Positions 23,932 to 33,674 of a DNA stretch of 64,000 nucleotides are shown piece by piece. The stretch is from contig JADZAR010000119.1 of assembly GCA_020852475.1 (NCBI GenBank), positions 1-64,000 on the forward strand. Reading direction: 5' to 3'. This stretch comes from Nitrosomonas sp. GTDB lineage: Bacteria; Pseudomonadota; Gammaproteobacteria; Burkholderiales; Nitrosomonadaceae. Position 1 is the first letter of the stretch, and each line of letters opens with the position of its first letter. The notes beneath the pieces were generated by a model. That model did not search any database. It worked only from the letters and a program-made list of their open reading frames with translations, and was not told the origin of the DNA. Both the position numbers and the translations under genes were made by a program.

Positions 23932-24426
23932 ATGGTTACGCATTTAGGCAATCCAATTCGCATTGATGGCACTTTTCCAAAAGTCGGTCAAAAAGCACCG
24001 GCGTTTTCACTGGTCAACCGGGATTTAAAAGATGTAACACTGGCAGATTTCGCTGGCAAGAAAAAAGTGCTGAATATCGTACCCAGTCTTGACACGCCGG
24101 TCTGTGCCCTGTCCACACGCAAATTCAACCAACAGGCCAGCAACATGAACAATACTGCCGTGCTGATTATCGCGGCGGATCTGCCATTTGCCATGAGTCG
24201 TTTTTGTGACACGGAAAATCTGGATAAAGTCGTTACACTTTCAACCATGCGCGGCGCTAATTTCATGAAAGACTATGGCGTGCTGATTGCCGAAGGCCCG
24301 TTTGCCGGTATCACCGCGCGTGCTGTCATTGTACTGGATGAAACCGACACGATCGTGCATGCCGAGCTGGTGCCCGAAATAGCCGACGAACCCAACTACG
24401 ACGCAGCACTGGCGGCGCTGAAATAA
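23932..24426 (+). CDS. tpx: Thiol peroxidase (Tpx-type peroxiredoxin)
   Basis: [19 protein letters not shown] active-site motif; [16 protein letters not shown] resolving Cys region. Confidence 0.95.
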   Translation: MVTHLGNPIRIDGTFPKVGQKAPAFSLVNRDLKDVTLADFAGKKKVLNIVPSLDTPVCALSTRKFNQQASNMNNTAVLIIAADLPFAMSRFCDTENLDKVVTLSTMRGANFMKDYGVLIAEGPFAGITARAVIVLDETDTIVHAELVPEIADEPNYDAALAALK

Positions 24427-24495
24427 TCTGACAGCCGCTGAGTTCCGTGGCATTACATCACGAATAACCTTTTATTAAACGATAACGCTCCAATC

Positions 24496-25947
24496 ATGCT
24501 GATATTCGAACACGCGCGCCCTGGACGTCGCAATTATTCCCAGGCACCGAAAACTTCCGCCAGCTTTGATGACATTCCGGATCATCTGCTGCGAAAAAAA
24601 CAACCTCTGCTGCCGGAAGTTTCTGAAATGGACACCGTGCGTCATTACACGCGGCTGTCGCAGAAGAATTTTTCCATTGACACCGAATTCTACCCGCTGG
24701 GTTCCTGCACGATGAAATATAACCCCCGCGCGTGCAATGCACTGGCCATGCTGCCGCAGTATCTCAGCCGGCACCCGCTCGCGCCGGAAGATACCGGACA
24801 GGGCTTTCTTGCCTGCATGTATGAGTTGCAGGAAATTCTCAAAGACGTCACCGGCATGGCCGGCATCACCCTCGCGCCGATGGCTGGCGCGCAAGGCGAA
24901 CTGGCCGGCGTGATGATGATTCGCGCCTACCACGAAGCCCACGGCGACTTCGAGCGCACCGAAATTATCGTCCCCGATGCGGCGCATGGCACCAACCCGG
25001 CCACTGCAGTAATGTGCGGCTTTAAAGTGGTCGAGATCCCTACCGACAAAGAAGGCAATGTCGACCTGAACGCACTCAAGGCCGCCGTCGGCCCGAAAAC
25101 CGCCGGTCTGATGCTGACTAATCCGTCCACGCTGGGTGTGTTTGAAGAAAATATTGCCGAAATGAGCCGCGTCGTGCACGAAGCAGGCGGCTTGCTCTAC
25201 TACGACGGCGCCAATCTGAACGCCGTGCTTGGCAAGGTGAAGCCCGGCGACATGGGTTTCGATGTCATCCATATCAATCTGCACAAAACCTTCTCGACAC
25301 CGCACGGCGGCGGCGGGCCGGGCTCCGCGCCCATCGGTGTTGCAAAACGCCTGCTACCGTTCATGCCGGTGCCGTTTGTTACGCTGGAAAACGGTAAATA
25401 CCGCTGGGTGACCGAACAGGAAAGACCGCAATCGATCGGTCACTTATCCGCGCACATGGGTAATGCTGGCGTGCTCCTGCGCGCCTACATCTACGTTCGT
25501 CTGCTGGGCAGAGAAGGCATGAATCGCATCGCCGAATTCGCCACGCTGAACGCTAATTACCTAATGGCGGAACTCAGAAAAATCGGCTTTGAAATCGCGT
25601 ATCCGACGCGCCGGGCAAGCCATGAATTCATCGTCACCATGAAAGACATCAAGGATGAAACCGGCGTCACCGCGATGAATCTGGCAAAACGTTTACTCGA
25701 CAAGGGTTATCACGCACCGACAACGTATTTCCCTATCCTGGTGCCCGAGTGTCTGCTGATCGAACCTGCGGAAACCGAATCCAAACAGACGCTGGATGCA
25801 TTCGTCACCGCGATGAAAGAAATTCTCGATGAAATCGAGCAACAGCCCGACATGGTTAAAAACGCGCCGCACAACATGCCGCTGCGCAAACTCGACGATG
25901 TCAAGGCAGCACGCGAGCTGGATCTCTGCTGGAAACCCGGCGCATAA
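24496..25947 (+). CDS. gcvPB: Glycine dehydrogenase (decarboxylating) subunit 2
   Basis: [58 protein letters not shown] (PLP lysine). Confidence 0.96.
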   Translation: MLIFEHARPGRRNYSQAPKTSASFDDIPDHLLRKKQPLLPEVSEMDTVRHYTRLSQKNFSIDTEFYPLGSCTMKYNPRACNALAMLPQYLSRHPLAPEDTGQGFLACMYELQEILKDVTGMAGITLAPMAGAQGELAGVMMIRAYHEAHGDFERTEIIVPDAAHGTNPATAVMCGFKVVEIPTDKEGNVDLNALKAAVGPKTAGLMLTNPSTLGVFEENIAEMSRVVHEAGGLLYYDGANLNAVLGKVKPGDMGFDVIHINLHKTFSTPHGGGGPGSAPIGVAKRLLPFMPVPFVTLENGKYRWVTEQERPQSIGHLSAHMGNAGVLLRAYIYVRLLGREGMNRIAEFATLNANYLMAELRKIGFEIAYPTRRASHEFIVTMKDIKDETGVTAMNLAKRLLDKGYHAPTTYFPILVPECLLIEPAETESKQTLDAFVTAMKEILDEIEQQPDMVKNAPHNMPLRKLDDVKAARELDLCWKPGA

Positions 25948-26074
25948 AACACGCGCTATCGCAACACCGGCCGGTGCGCCAGCATCGGCCGATCCCGTCA
26001 GCTGCTCACGCACACCGTGCGAAACAACTTGAGCAACGATTTTTTCAACAAACCCATCATCCGAAATTACTGCT

Positions 26075-27010
26075 ATGCGCACACTGATCTGCGGCTCGAT
26101 CGCTTACGACAACATCATGGTCTTTCCGGATCATTTCAAAAATCATATTCTTCCTGAAAAAATTCATGTTCTGAACGTTGCGTTCCTGGTGCCGGAAATG
26201 CGCCGTGAATTCGGCGGCTGCGCGGGTAATATCGCCTATAATCTGAAAATGCTCGGTGGCGAACCGGTGATGATGGCGACCGTCGGCGACGATATCCAGC
26301 CCTACCGCGAACGTTTCGAACAGCTCGGACTCGATCAGTCGAATGTGCTGCACGTCAAGGATACGTTTACCGCGCAGGCATTTATCACCACCGATCTGGA
26401 TGATAACCAAATCACCGCGTTTCATCCCGGCGCAATGAATTTCTCGCACCTCAATTCGGTCTCCGATGCGCACCCTATCCAACTCGGTATCATCGCGCCG
26501 GACGGACGCGACGGCATGCTGCAACATGCGCGTGAATTTCACCAGAGCGGCATCCCGTTTGTCTTCGATCCGGGTCAGGGCCTGCCCATGTACAATGGCG
26601 ACGAACTCAAGGACTTCATCGACAAAGCCGACTATGTCGCGGTCAATGACTATGAAGGCCAGTTGCTGCAGGAACGTACCGGCCTCACGCTGGAAGCCAT
26701 CGCCAAAAAAACCAGAGCGCTGATCGTGACGCTGGGCGCACAGGGTTCAACCATTTATACCGATGGCCGGCAAATCGACATTCCCAGCGTGAAACCGCAG
26801 GACATCGTTGATCCAACCGGCTGCGGCGACGCCTACCGCGCCGGCCTGCTGTACGGCATCACGCATGGTATGGACTGGCAAACAACCGGACGGCTCGGCT
26901 CGCTCATGGGCGCGTTGAAAATCGCGCATCGCGGCGGTCAGAATCACCAGTTCACCCGCGACATGATCGATCAGCTTTATTTCGATCACTTTGGCAGCCG
27001 GATTTTCTGA
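26075..27010 (+). CDS. PfkB-family carbohydrate (adenosine-like) kinase
   Basis: ICGSIAYDNIMVF, FGGCAGNIAYNLKMLGG, DIVDPTGCGDAYRAGLLYGI. Confidence 0.9.
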   Translation: MRTLICGSIAYDNIMVFPDHFKNHILPEKIHVLNVAFLVPEMRREFGGCAGNIAYNLKMLGGEPVMMATVGDDIQPYRERFEQLGLDQSNVLHVKDTFTAQAFITTDLDDNQITAFHPGAMNFSHLNSVSDAHPIQLGIIAPDGRDGMLQHAREFHQSGIPFVFDPGQGLPMYNGDELKDFIDKADYVAVNDYEGQLLQERTGLTLEAIAKKTRALIVTLGAQGSTIYTDGRQIDIPSVKPQDIVDPTGCGDAYRAGLLYGITHGMDWQTTGRLGSLMGALKIAHRGGQNHQFTRDMIDQLYFDHFGSRIF

Positions 27011-27299
27011 CATTCCGCTTCCCTTCCGTCTGCTCGATGCGGACGGAAACACGCAATCTCTCCACTCCGGGACGAAGAAGCCAAACATGTGTAACTTTGA
27101 CTTGCGTACGGCATGTCAGAGGGTATATTTTCGGGCGGTTTTATCTATTGCACGTCAGAATTATTCAGCACCGATGCCCTCGCCTGCTGTGGAAAACGGG
27201 ATTTTCACGCGCGATCAGTACAATAAACACCTCTGATGCATCCACAGCAAGCGAGGCATAAAGGGCGCTGCTGATAACATTGAAGAACGGAGGGTAACC

Positions 27300-27548
27300 A
27301 TGAATCCGGGAAACATCAAGATCATCGACCGACTGTCCGCCGTCGAAACAATTAAACGGCTAAACGAGGAAGGCTTGCGCTTTCTCAACAACCTCATCGT
27401 CGAACGATTCAACCTCATTTCCCAGGCTCGCGCGACCTCGCTGATAACTCGCTTCACCAAAAGCGACCGTATCACTTTTACAGCTTCCGACAGCCATCAC
27501 TGGAACGTCTCTCCCAGCCTGATCCGCGAAGCGGAGGATATACAATAG
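27300..27548 (+). CDS. Small hypothetical protein, possibly a restriction-modification locus leader ORF, possibly internally deleted
   Basis: 82 aa, good RBS (GGAGGG), MNPGNIKIIDRLSAVETIKRLNEEGLRFLNNLIVERFNLISQARAT; followed by hsdM-like N-terminus. Confidence 0.5.
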   Translation: MNPGNIKIIDRLSAVETIKRLNEEGLRFLNNLIVERFNLISQARATSLITRFTKSDRITFTASDSHHWNVSPSLIREAEDIQ

Positions 27549-27610
27549 CCATAATCTGTCAATCAGCATGAACCTCAACGCGATGCTTATTTCAACAAGA
27601 AAGCGCTGAC

Positions 27611-27838
27611 ATGGCCCAGCCTGAACATATCGAAGCCATTGAAAAACGGCTCTGGAGCGCAGCCGACACCCTGCGCGCCAAGGCGACAACTACGCCAGCA
27701 AAAAATATTTCCTGCTGCTCATGGGTGACCGAATACATAGAGATCTTTTATAACCGGCAGAGAAAACAAGAAAGACTGAGTTACCTATCGCCGGCAGAAT
27801 TTAAGCAACGATACTATACAGACCTAATCGCTGCTTAG
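27611..27838 (+). pseudogene. Chimeric remnant: hsdM (type I R-M methyltransferase) N-terminus, frameshifted, joined to IS3-family transposase C-terminus
   Basis: N-part MAQPEHIEAIEKRLWSAADTLRA then, in another frame, DNYASKKYFLLLMG (HsdM-like); C-part EYIEIFYNRQRKQERLSYLSPAEFKQRYY is an IS3 OrfB-type tail. Confidence 0.75.
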
Positions 27839-27883
27839 TCAGATGGACTCCATATTTGACAACATACCACAAAGGATTTTACA

Positions 27884-30800
27884 GTGAAAAATGATACTGT
27901 AACGATATTACCAAGCAGCATCAGTCCCTATTTAAATGAAATAGCTGAGCGCTTATGGTCAGGTCATGCTGCTATCATGGTTGGAGCCGGGTTTAGCAAA
28001 AACGCTTCACCTAATGGCACATCGACTCGCGGTTTTCCAGATTGGCAGCAGCTAGGGGATTTGTTTTATGAAAAAATCAATGGAACAAAGCCTGATAATA
28101 AGGGTAAATATCTGAATGTTCTCAAGCTAGCCGATGAAGTTCAAGCTGCATTCGGAAGACCCGCACTTGATCAATCTTTACGCGATGTCATACCCGATTA
28201 CGAATACGAACCTTCTCCTCTTCATGTAAAACTACTGGATTTACCATGGACAGATGTATTTACAACAAATTACGATACCTTGCTTGAGCGAGCTTGCATC
28301 TCAGTCAGTTCACAGAAATACGATGTTGTAATCAATAAAGAAGATTTAGTCTACTCGGAAAAACCCAGAATCATTAAGCTGCATGGCAGCTTTCCTTCCG
28401 AACGCCCGTTTATTATTACCGAAGAAGACTATCGGCGCTATCCAAAAGATTTTGCGCCATTTGTTAATACTGTTCAGCAATCACTACTTGAAAATACACT
28501 TTGCTTAATTGGTTTTTCTGGTGATGATCCCAATTTTCTTCAATGGATTGGGTGGATTCGCGACAACCTTGGAAGCGAGAATTCCCCGAAAATATACCTG
28601 ATCGGCGTTTTAAATTTATCATCTGCCCAGAAAAAACTTCTTGAACAGCGCAATATTGTGCTGATAGATATGGCCGACTGCAGCGACATAGATGGAAGCC
28701 ATTACAAGGGGTTAGAAAGATTTCTCGATTATTTACTATCCAGAAAAAATGAAGATAACAGGCTTGGATGGCCAGAAAATCCTGGCCTAAATGAGCTTGA
28801 TTCCAAAAAAGAAAAGTTGATACAAGTTGATGAGATTGTTCAAGCATGGAGAAATCAAAGGCTTGCTTATCCCGGTTGGATTTCGGTTCCGGAGGATCGT
28901 CGAGGTTTCCTTTGGCACTATACTCGAAATTGGATTGGGTTTATTACATCAGAAGATAAACTTCCTGGCTGCCTTGATCTTGAATTTGTATATGAACTTA
29001 ATTGGCGTTTAGAAAAATGCTTGTTACCACTTCTATCGATAGAGCAAGCCGAGTTCTTTGAAATTATCTTGGAAAAATACTGGACTCATAGCGAGAATAT
29101 TAATTTTAATGAACTGCGTGACCCTGTGCCGCCATTAAGTAGCATCAATTCAACAGAAGCTGTCAGAAATGAGATAGGAAAAATGCGCATCCCCCTCATG
29201 CTGTCATTGATGCGCTTTTACCGTACGGCAGGTTTACAAGAAAAATGGAGGAAAATCGACAGTCAAATTGAAAATGGTGATTTAAGCAGATATCTGACCG
29301 CCGAACACATAGCGAATCTTCACTATGAGCGTTCACTCTTTGCGTTATTTAGACTAGATATTCTTGAACTCAAACAAAAAATTGAAGAATGGCCGATTAA
29401 TGAGTCTTTGCCACTTTTTGAAGCCAAAAGGGCTGCGTTACTTGCCGAAATCGGCGAAATAAATACAGCGGAATCTATCCTTGAGAAATCGCTAAAAAAT
29501 GTGCGCGCATTACTTAATCTGAAGCCGATCACGACAGATTATTCTCTGGTCTCTCAGGAAGCTATTATCATGCTATTGCTTCGATATGTGCAATTACCAA
29601 AATCTTTTGGAAATGCAGATCAGAATAAATTCTCTGAACGATGGAATGTTCTCAAGCAATACAAATGCGATCCTTGGAATGAATTAAAACTTTTCGCAAG
29701 TGCTCTCGAGAGACCTCCAATAATCAAGCCATCGGTTACTATAAAACAAGAATTTGATATTGGACGAACAACTTCGACAATTCATTCTGTTAACGAAGAT
29801 TCGGAAGCGTTAACTGCATATCGTTTTTTAATATTCTGTGAGGACATAGGCTTACCATTCAGAATACCGAATGTTGATATTGGGAAGAAAAGCGCTGAAG
29901 GAACATTGCTACGAATTTCCCAATATTCTCCATTTTGGTCAATGATCACCTTGGTTCGTATTGGTGATCAGAAAATCGTTGATTATATTTTTAACCGAGA
30001 ATATCTTTCTAAAATCAATGAATTAACAATAGATGAACTTATTACTGGTTATGTTGAAATCCTGAATAAAGTTCAGGATGAAAAACAAATTAGCAATTTC
30101 TCAGCCGTGTTAGCGAAAGTTATACCAGAAATTTTATCGAGACTATGCTGCAAATGTTCCACGAAATCAAAAGAAAAGCTTATTAAGCTTCTTCTAAGAA
30201 TATACGAATCGGATCACAAAAGAATTTATAGTGGAATTCAGAACCTGACGGCAAGACTTATCAATTCCTTTTCCGTTCAGCAACGCTTATATTTGATCCC
30301 GACATTACTGAGTCTTCCTATTCCAGAAAAAACTAGCCCCCAAGAAGAAAGAGAGTTTATCAATCCATTTCACTTATTAAACATAAACATAACAGATATA
30401 GAAACCTGGGATAAGCCAGTAATCCCTGAGGAAAGAATCAGCGTCCTTTTTGAAAAAGGAATGTCAGTTAATGCAAACGAAAGAAAGTGGGCTATTTCTT
30501 GTCTCAATCAATTGCATAACCTTGGTTTTCTCGATTCAGAATCGTCTAAAAAATTCGCCGAAATTCTATGGCATGTACGAGATAGTCATGGCTTACCTGA
30601 TCAGACAAATTTTGATAGAGCCTATTATAGACTCCCTTATAGATTCGCATTTCTGAATCTACCTCACCCTACTGACGTTGATCCAATCGCCTTATTCAAG
30701 AATTATGTCTTGAGTTCAATATTCCCAGTTCAGAAAAATTCTACCGATAATGGCATCTCATTCACACAAAGTGAAGTAACACTATGCGATGAGATTGCTT

Positions 30801-31615
30801 GTGCCAGCAAATTCCTTAGCTGGTCTGATGAAGAAATTAATTTATTGTTTAATCGCATGATTGAATGGTGGGACTCCGATAAGAATTACTTGAAGAAGGA
30901 TGCCTCATCATCACCTTTTGGTTCCGTAGCAGACGAAGCTAGATTTATTAAACTGATAGATGCTCTGGTAGCTCTAGCATTAGCATCAGATTTGAATACA
31001 AGTAATATTAATAAAAGTGAACTTCTCCGCTTAATTAATGAGTTAAAAAATTATGGAATTCAGGCTCTTCGACTGGAAAGCGCATGTTTAAATATTTTGC
31101 CAGAATTTAAAAATGTTATTCTCGGCAAGATTGAAAGTGGTTTATCCTCAAATAATGACAACATAATCAATGATAGTTTGAATGCGATTTGGACAGTTGC
31201 AAAACTAGCTGAATCCCATCATGAATTTGATGAGCTATTGTCTCATTTGCTTACAATGATCGGTCAGATCATTTTTTGGAGAAAACAACCGGGATTATTA
31301 AACACACTCAAGGTATTGAATGTATTAGAAGAGAAAATTATTTCACAGCTTAACGATGAATTAAGAAACGTCATCTTGGCTGGGTTACAGAATATTGCTA
31401 AAGATACAGATATAGCCACAGAAAATCAGAATCTGTCTGAAAAACTTGCTATCCGTCAGGAAGCGGCAGGATTAGCATATAAATTATTTTCACTTTACAC
31501 AAAGCAGGAAAAGAAAATTCCGGACTCAATTCTAATCTGGCAAGAAATCTGCCATTCAGATACGGAATTTGCTGAAATCAGGAACCAATGGCTAGAAAAG
31601 GAAACCGTGCAATGA
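27884..31615 (+). CDS. Large SIR2-domain protein, candidate anti-phage defence-associated sirtuin (DSR1-like / SIR2 plus long C-terminal region)
   Basis: 1243 aa; N-terminal MVGAGFSKNA, DVFTTNYDTLLERA, KLHGSFPSERPFIITEEDYRRY, LCLIGFSGDDPNFLQWIGWI = intact SIR2_2-type NAD-binding motifs; long alpha-helical-looking C-terminal region. Confidence 0.85.
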   Translation: MKNDTVTILPSSISPYLNEIAERLWSGHAAIMVGAGFSKNASPNGTSTRGFPDWQQLGDLFYEKINGTKPDNKGKYLNVLKLADEVQAAFGRPALDQSLRDVIPDYEYEPSPLHVKLLDLPWTDVFTTNYDTLLERACISVSSQKYDVVINKEDLVYSEKPRIIKLHGSFPSERPFIITEEDYRRYPKDFAPFVNTVQQSLLENTLCLIGFSGDDPNFLQWIGWIRDNLGSENSPKIYLIGVLNLSSAQKKLLEQRNIVLIDMADCSDIDGSHYKGLERFLDYLLSRKNEDNRLGWPENPGLNELDSKKEKLIQVDEIVQAWRNQRLAYPGWISVPEDRRGFLWHYTRNWIGFITSEDKLPGCLDLEFVYELNWRLEKCLLPLLSIEQAEFFEIILEKYWTHSENINFNELRDPVPPLSSINSTEAVRNEIGKMRIPLMLSLMRFYRTAGLQEKWRKIDSQIENGDLSRYLTAEHIANLHYERSLFALFRLDILELKQKIEEWPINESLPLFEAKRAALLAEIGEINTAESILEKSLKNVRALLNLKPITTDYSLVSQEAIIMLLLRYVQLPKSFGNADQNKFSERWNVLKQYKCDPWNELKLFASALERPPIIKPSVTIKQEFDIGRTTSTIHSVNEDSEALTAYRFLIFCEDIGLPFRIPNVDIGKKSAEGTLLRISQYSPFWSMITLVRIGDQKIVDYIFNREYLSKINELTIDELITGYVEILNKVQDEKQISNFSAVLAKVIPEILSRLCCKCSTKSKEKLIKLLLRIYESDHKRIYSGIQNLTARLINSFSVQQRLYLIPTLLSLPIPEKTSPQEEREFINPFHLLNINITDIETWDKPVIPEERISVLFEKGMSVNANERKWAISCLNQLHNLGFLDSESSKKFAEILWHVRDSHGLPDQTNFDRAYYRLPYRFAFLNLPHPTDVDPIALFKNYVLSSIFPVQKNSTDNGISFTQSEVTLCDEIACASKFLSWSDEEINLLFNRMIEWWDSDKNYLKKDASSSPFGSVADEARFIKLIDALVALALASDLNTSNINKSELLRLINELKNYGIQALRLESACLNILPEFKNVILGKIESGLSSNNDNIINDSLNAIWTVAKLAESHHEFDELLSHLLTMIGQIIFWRKQPGLLNTLKVLNVLEEKIISQLNDELRNVILAGLQNIAKDTDIATENQNLSEKLAIRQEAAGLAYKLFSLYTKQEKKIPDSILIWQEICHSDTEFAEIRNQWLEKETVQ

Positions 31616-31799
31616 AAATAACTCTAAAAACAAAGCCCTCAGAGAATGGTCAGATAATCCTTGACTCACTGCAAAAGGCCGTAACGCAAGAACTTGAAAA
31701 GAAACGCCGCTTGGGTCAGTACACCACCGTATTTGGCAAGACGGCAAGCCGATGATGGCCCGAGATGACGCACCGCAAACATATGAAAAACCCGCTTAA
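31612..31799 (+). pseudogene. Small ORF overlapping the SIR2 gene stop (ATGA), apparently frameshifted by loss of one T
   Basis: Frame 1: MKITLKTKPSENGQIILDSLQKAVTQELEKKRRLGQYTTVFGKTASR* (31612-31755); shifted frame from 31734 continues WQDGKPMMARDDAPQTYEKPA* to 31799, which reads as the natural continuation of RRLGQYTTVF. Confidence 0.6.
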
Positions 31800-31883
31800 A
31801 CACTTTCATTGAAGCGATCTTTGTTCATGTATCCGGGCCTATCCCACGATACCGTCACCCTGATCCTACTATTTGAGTTATAA

Positions 31884-33638
31884 CTATTCCGGCATTCTTT
31901 TATCGCCGCACAATGCTCTGTGCCGCGCCAGATACAACGGCGTCCAGGCGTGGGGCAGTTTGTGCACGAAATGATAGCGCGCGACATGATAGCTGGGATC
32001 GAAGCCGTAGAAGTTAAGCTGCATCCGGTGCAGTTCTTCATCGCGGTAATGTTGCAACGGTTTCTCCCGCTCGTCGTCGCTGCGTTGCTGTATTTTCCGT
32101 TGCAGGCGCGCGGCGTAGTCGGGTGCCTGCGCCAGCTGTTCGGCCAGATTGTCGATCATTTTGATAAACGCGGCGCGATCCAGCGCAAAGCTGGCGTCGA
32201 TCAATCCGGCTGCCTGCGCCGCACTGGCGCTGATCGGCAAGCGGTTCTGCGTGAGTGCTATGGCCTGATCCCGGCCGACGCGTTTAGGCAGCAGATATGT
32301 CCAGTATTCCGAGCCGTATAGGTTGCCCATACTTTTGTAATGCGGATTCAGGATGACGCTTTCGCGGGCGTACACCTTATCCGCCGCCAGCGCCAGAAAA
32401 ACCCCGCCCGCGCCCGCGTTGGCCTGTAATGCGGCTATGGTGAACTGCCGTTCGTTGGTCATGATGGCCTGCGCCAGGTCGTTCATCGCGTTGATATTGC
32501 GCCAGGATTCATCGGCGGGGCTTTCAGCGGCTTCGATATGATTGAGATGGATGCCGTTCGACCAGAAATCCGCGCCGCCCATGAGCACAATCACCTTGAT
32601 ATCCTGTTGCGCCGCCTGCAGGTAGGCCTGCCGCAGCCGTTCGCATTGCCCGGTGTCCATCGCACCGTTATAAAATGCGAAGTGCAGGTAACCGACTGCG
32701 TTTTTCCGTTCAAACCAGATGTCGCGATAAGTGGCAGCATGCGCAGCCGCAAAGACGTCACAGACCATTTCGGGTACATCGTTGAGGATGGTTTCGGCGT
32801 AGTGCTGCGATGCGTATGTCGCGCTCAGTTTAAATGGCTGCGCATCATCCGATTGCCGGGCTTTGCGTTTCAAATGACCGATCCATACCGCGCCGTCCGT
32901 TGTTGCACGACAAATGGCGTTATTCCGTCGCGCGATGAGCGTTCCGGGTGTTCCGGTCAGCTGCGCTTCGGGGTGCGCGTCAAACAGATACCACTGTACA
33001 CCGCATATTTCATCGAGCACGCCGGGGAAACCATCGGCTGCGTTGATTTTTTTCAGCACTGTGCGGGTATCATCGTTTTTCCAATCGATGGCGCGGTCTG
33101 CCTGGCGCATCGGCGCATGCAGCCTGCCGCGAACGTCGCTGCGCGAATAATCCAGCGGCTGCGGCCTGAAATACCCTACGGAAAACCGTTCGATCGCGCG
33201 CAATACCGCGCTGATCGCCGCTTCGGTCACTTCATGGCGGTACAGGCTGCTTTTCCGCGTCAAATACGCGGGCGGCATGGCGAATGTCTCCGTAGCCCAG
33301 ATATCACCGGCATCCATTTCCGCATTCGCCTGCAGAACGGTCACGCCCCATTCCGTTTTTTCCTGCATGATCGCCCAGTCGAGCGCGGCAGGGCCGCGGT
33401 CGCCGACGATACCGGGGTGAACGATAAAACACGGAATCCTGCGCCAGATCGTGTCGGGAATCGCGCGTTTCAAAAACGGCGCGATGATCAGTTCCGGTTG
33501 AAACAGCTCCGCAGCCTGGAGGGCAACGGCATCGTTGATGTCAAATTCGATGGAAACCGTATGCCCGCGCGCTGACAATTCGATGAACAGGCGTTGCGTG
33601 AGACTGTTGAAGCTGTGTGTCAGAAACAGGATTTTCAC
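31884..33638 (-). CDS. hypX: Hydrogenase maturation protein HypX (formyltransferase + enoyl-CoA hydratase-like)
   Basis: MKILFLTHSFNSLTQRLFIELSARGHTVSIEFD; FIVHPGIVGDRGPAALDWAI; C-terminal crotonase-like region (VIVLMGGADFWSNGIHLNHIEAAESPADESWRNINAMND). Confidence 0.92.
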   Translation of the reverse strand: MKILFLTHSFNSLTQRLFIELSARGHTVSIEFDINDAVALQAAELFQPELIIAPFLKRAIPDTIWRRIPCFIVHPGIVGDRGPAALDWAIMQEKTEWGVTVLQANAEMDAGDIWATETFAMPPAYLTRKSSLYRHEVTEAAISAVLRAIERFSVGYFRPQPLDYSRSDVRGRLHAPMRQADRAIDWKNDDTRTVLKKINAADGFPGVLDEICGVQWYLFDAHPEAQLTGTPGTLIARRNNAICRATTDGAVWIGHLKRKARQSDDAQPFKLSATYASQHYAETILNDVPEMVCDVFAAAHAATYRDIWFERKNAVGYLHFAFYNGAMDTGQCERLRQAYLQAAQQDIKVIVLMGGADFWSNGIHLNHIEAAESPADESWRNINAMNDLAQAIMTNERQFTIAALQANAGAGGVFLALAADKVYARESVILNPHYKSMGNLYGSEYWTYLLPKRVGRDQAIALTQNRLPISASAAQAAGLIDASFALDRAAFIKMIDNLAEQLAQAPDYAARLQRKIQQRSDDEREKPLQHYRDEELHRMQLNFYGFDPSYHVARYHFVHKLPHAWTPLYLARHRALCGDKRMPE

Positions 33639-33674
33639 CGCGTTTGTATCTCAACGAAAAACGGAATATGGATT

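Noticed and set aside
24475-25305. 276-aa minus-strand ORF opposite gcvPB
   Set aside because: Shadow of gcvPB with atypical composition (His/Phe/Arg rich) and no family signature.
32538-33575. 345-aa plus-strand ORF opposite hypX
   Set aside because: Antisense to a clearly recognised HypX; typical shadow ORF of GC-rich coding sequence.
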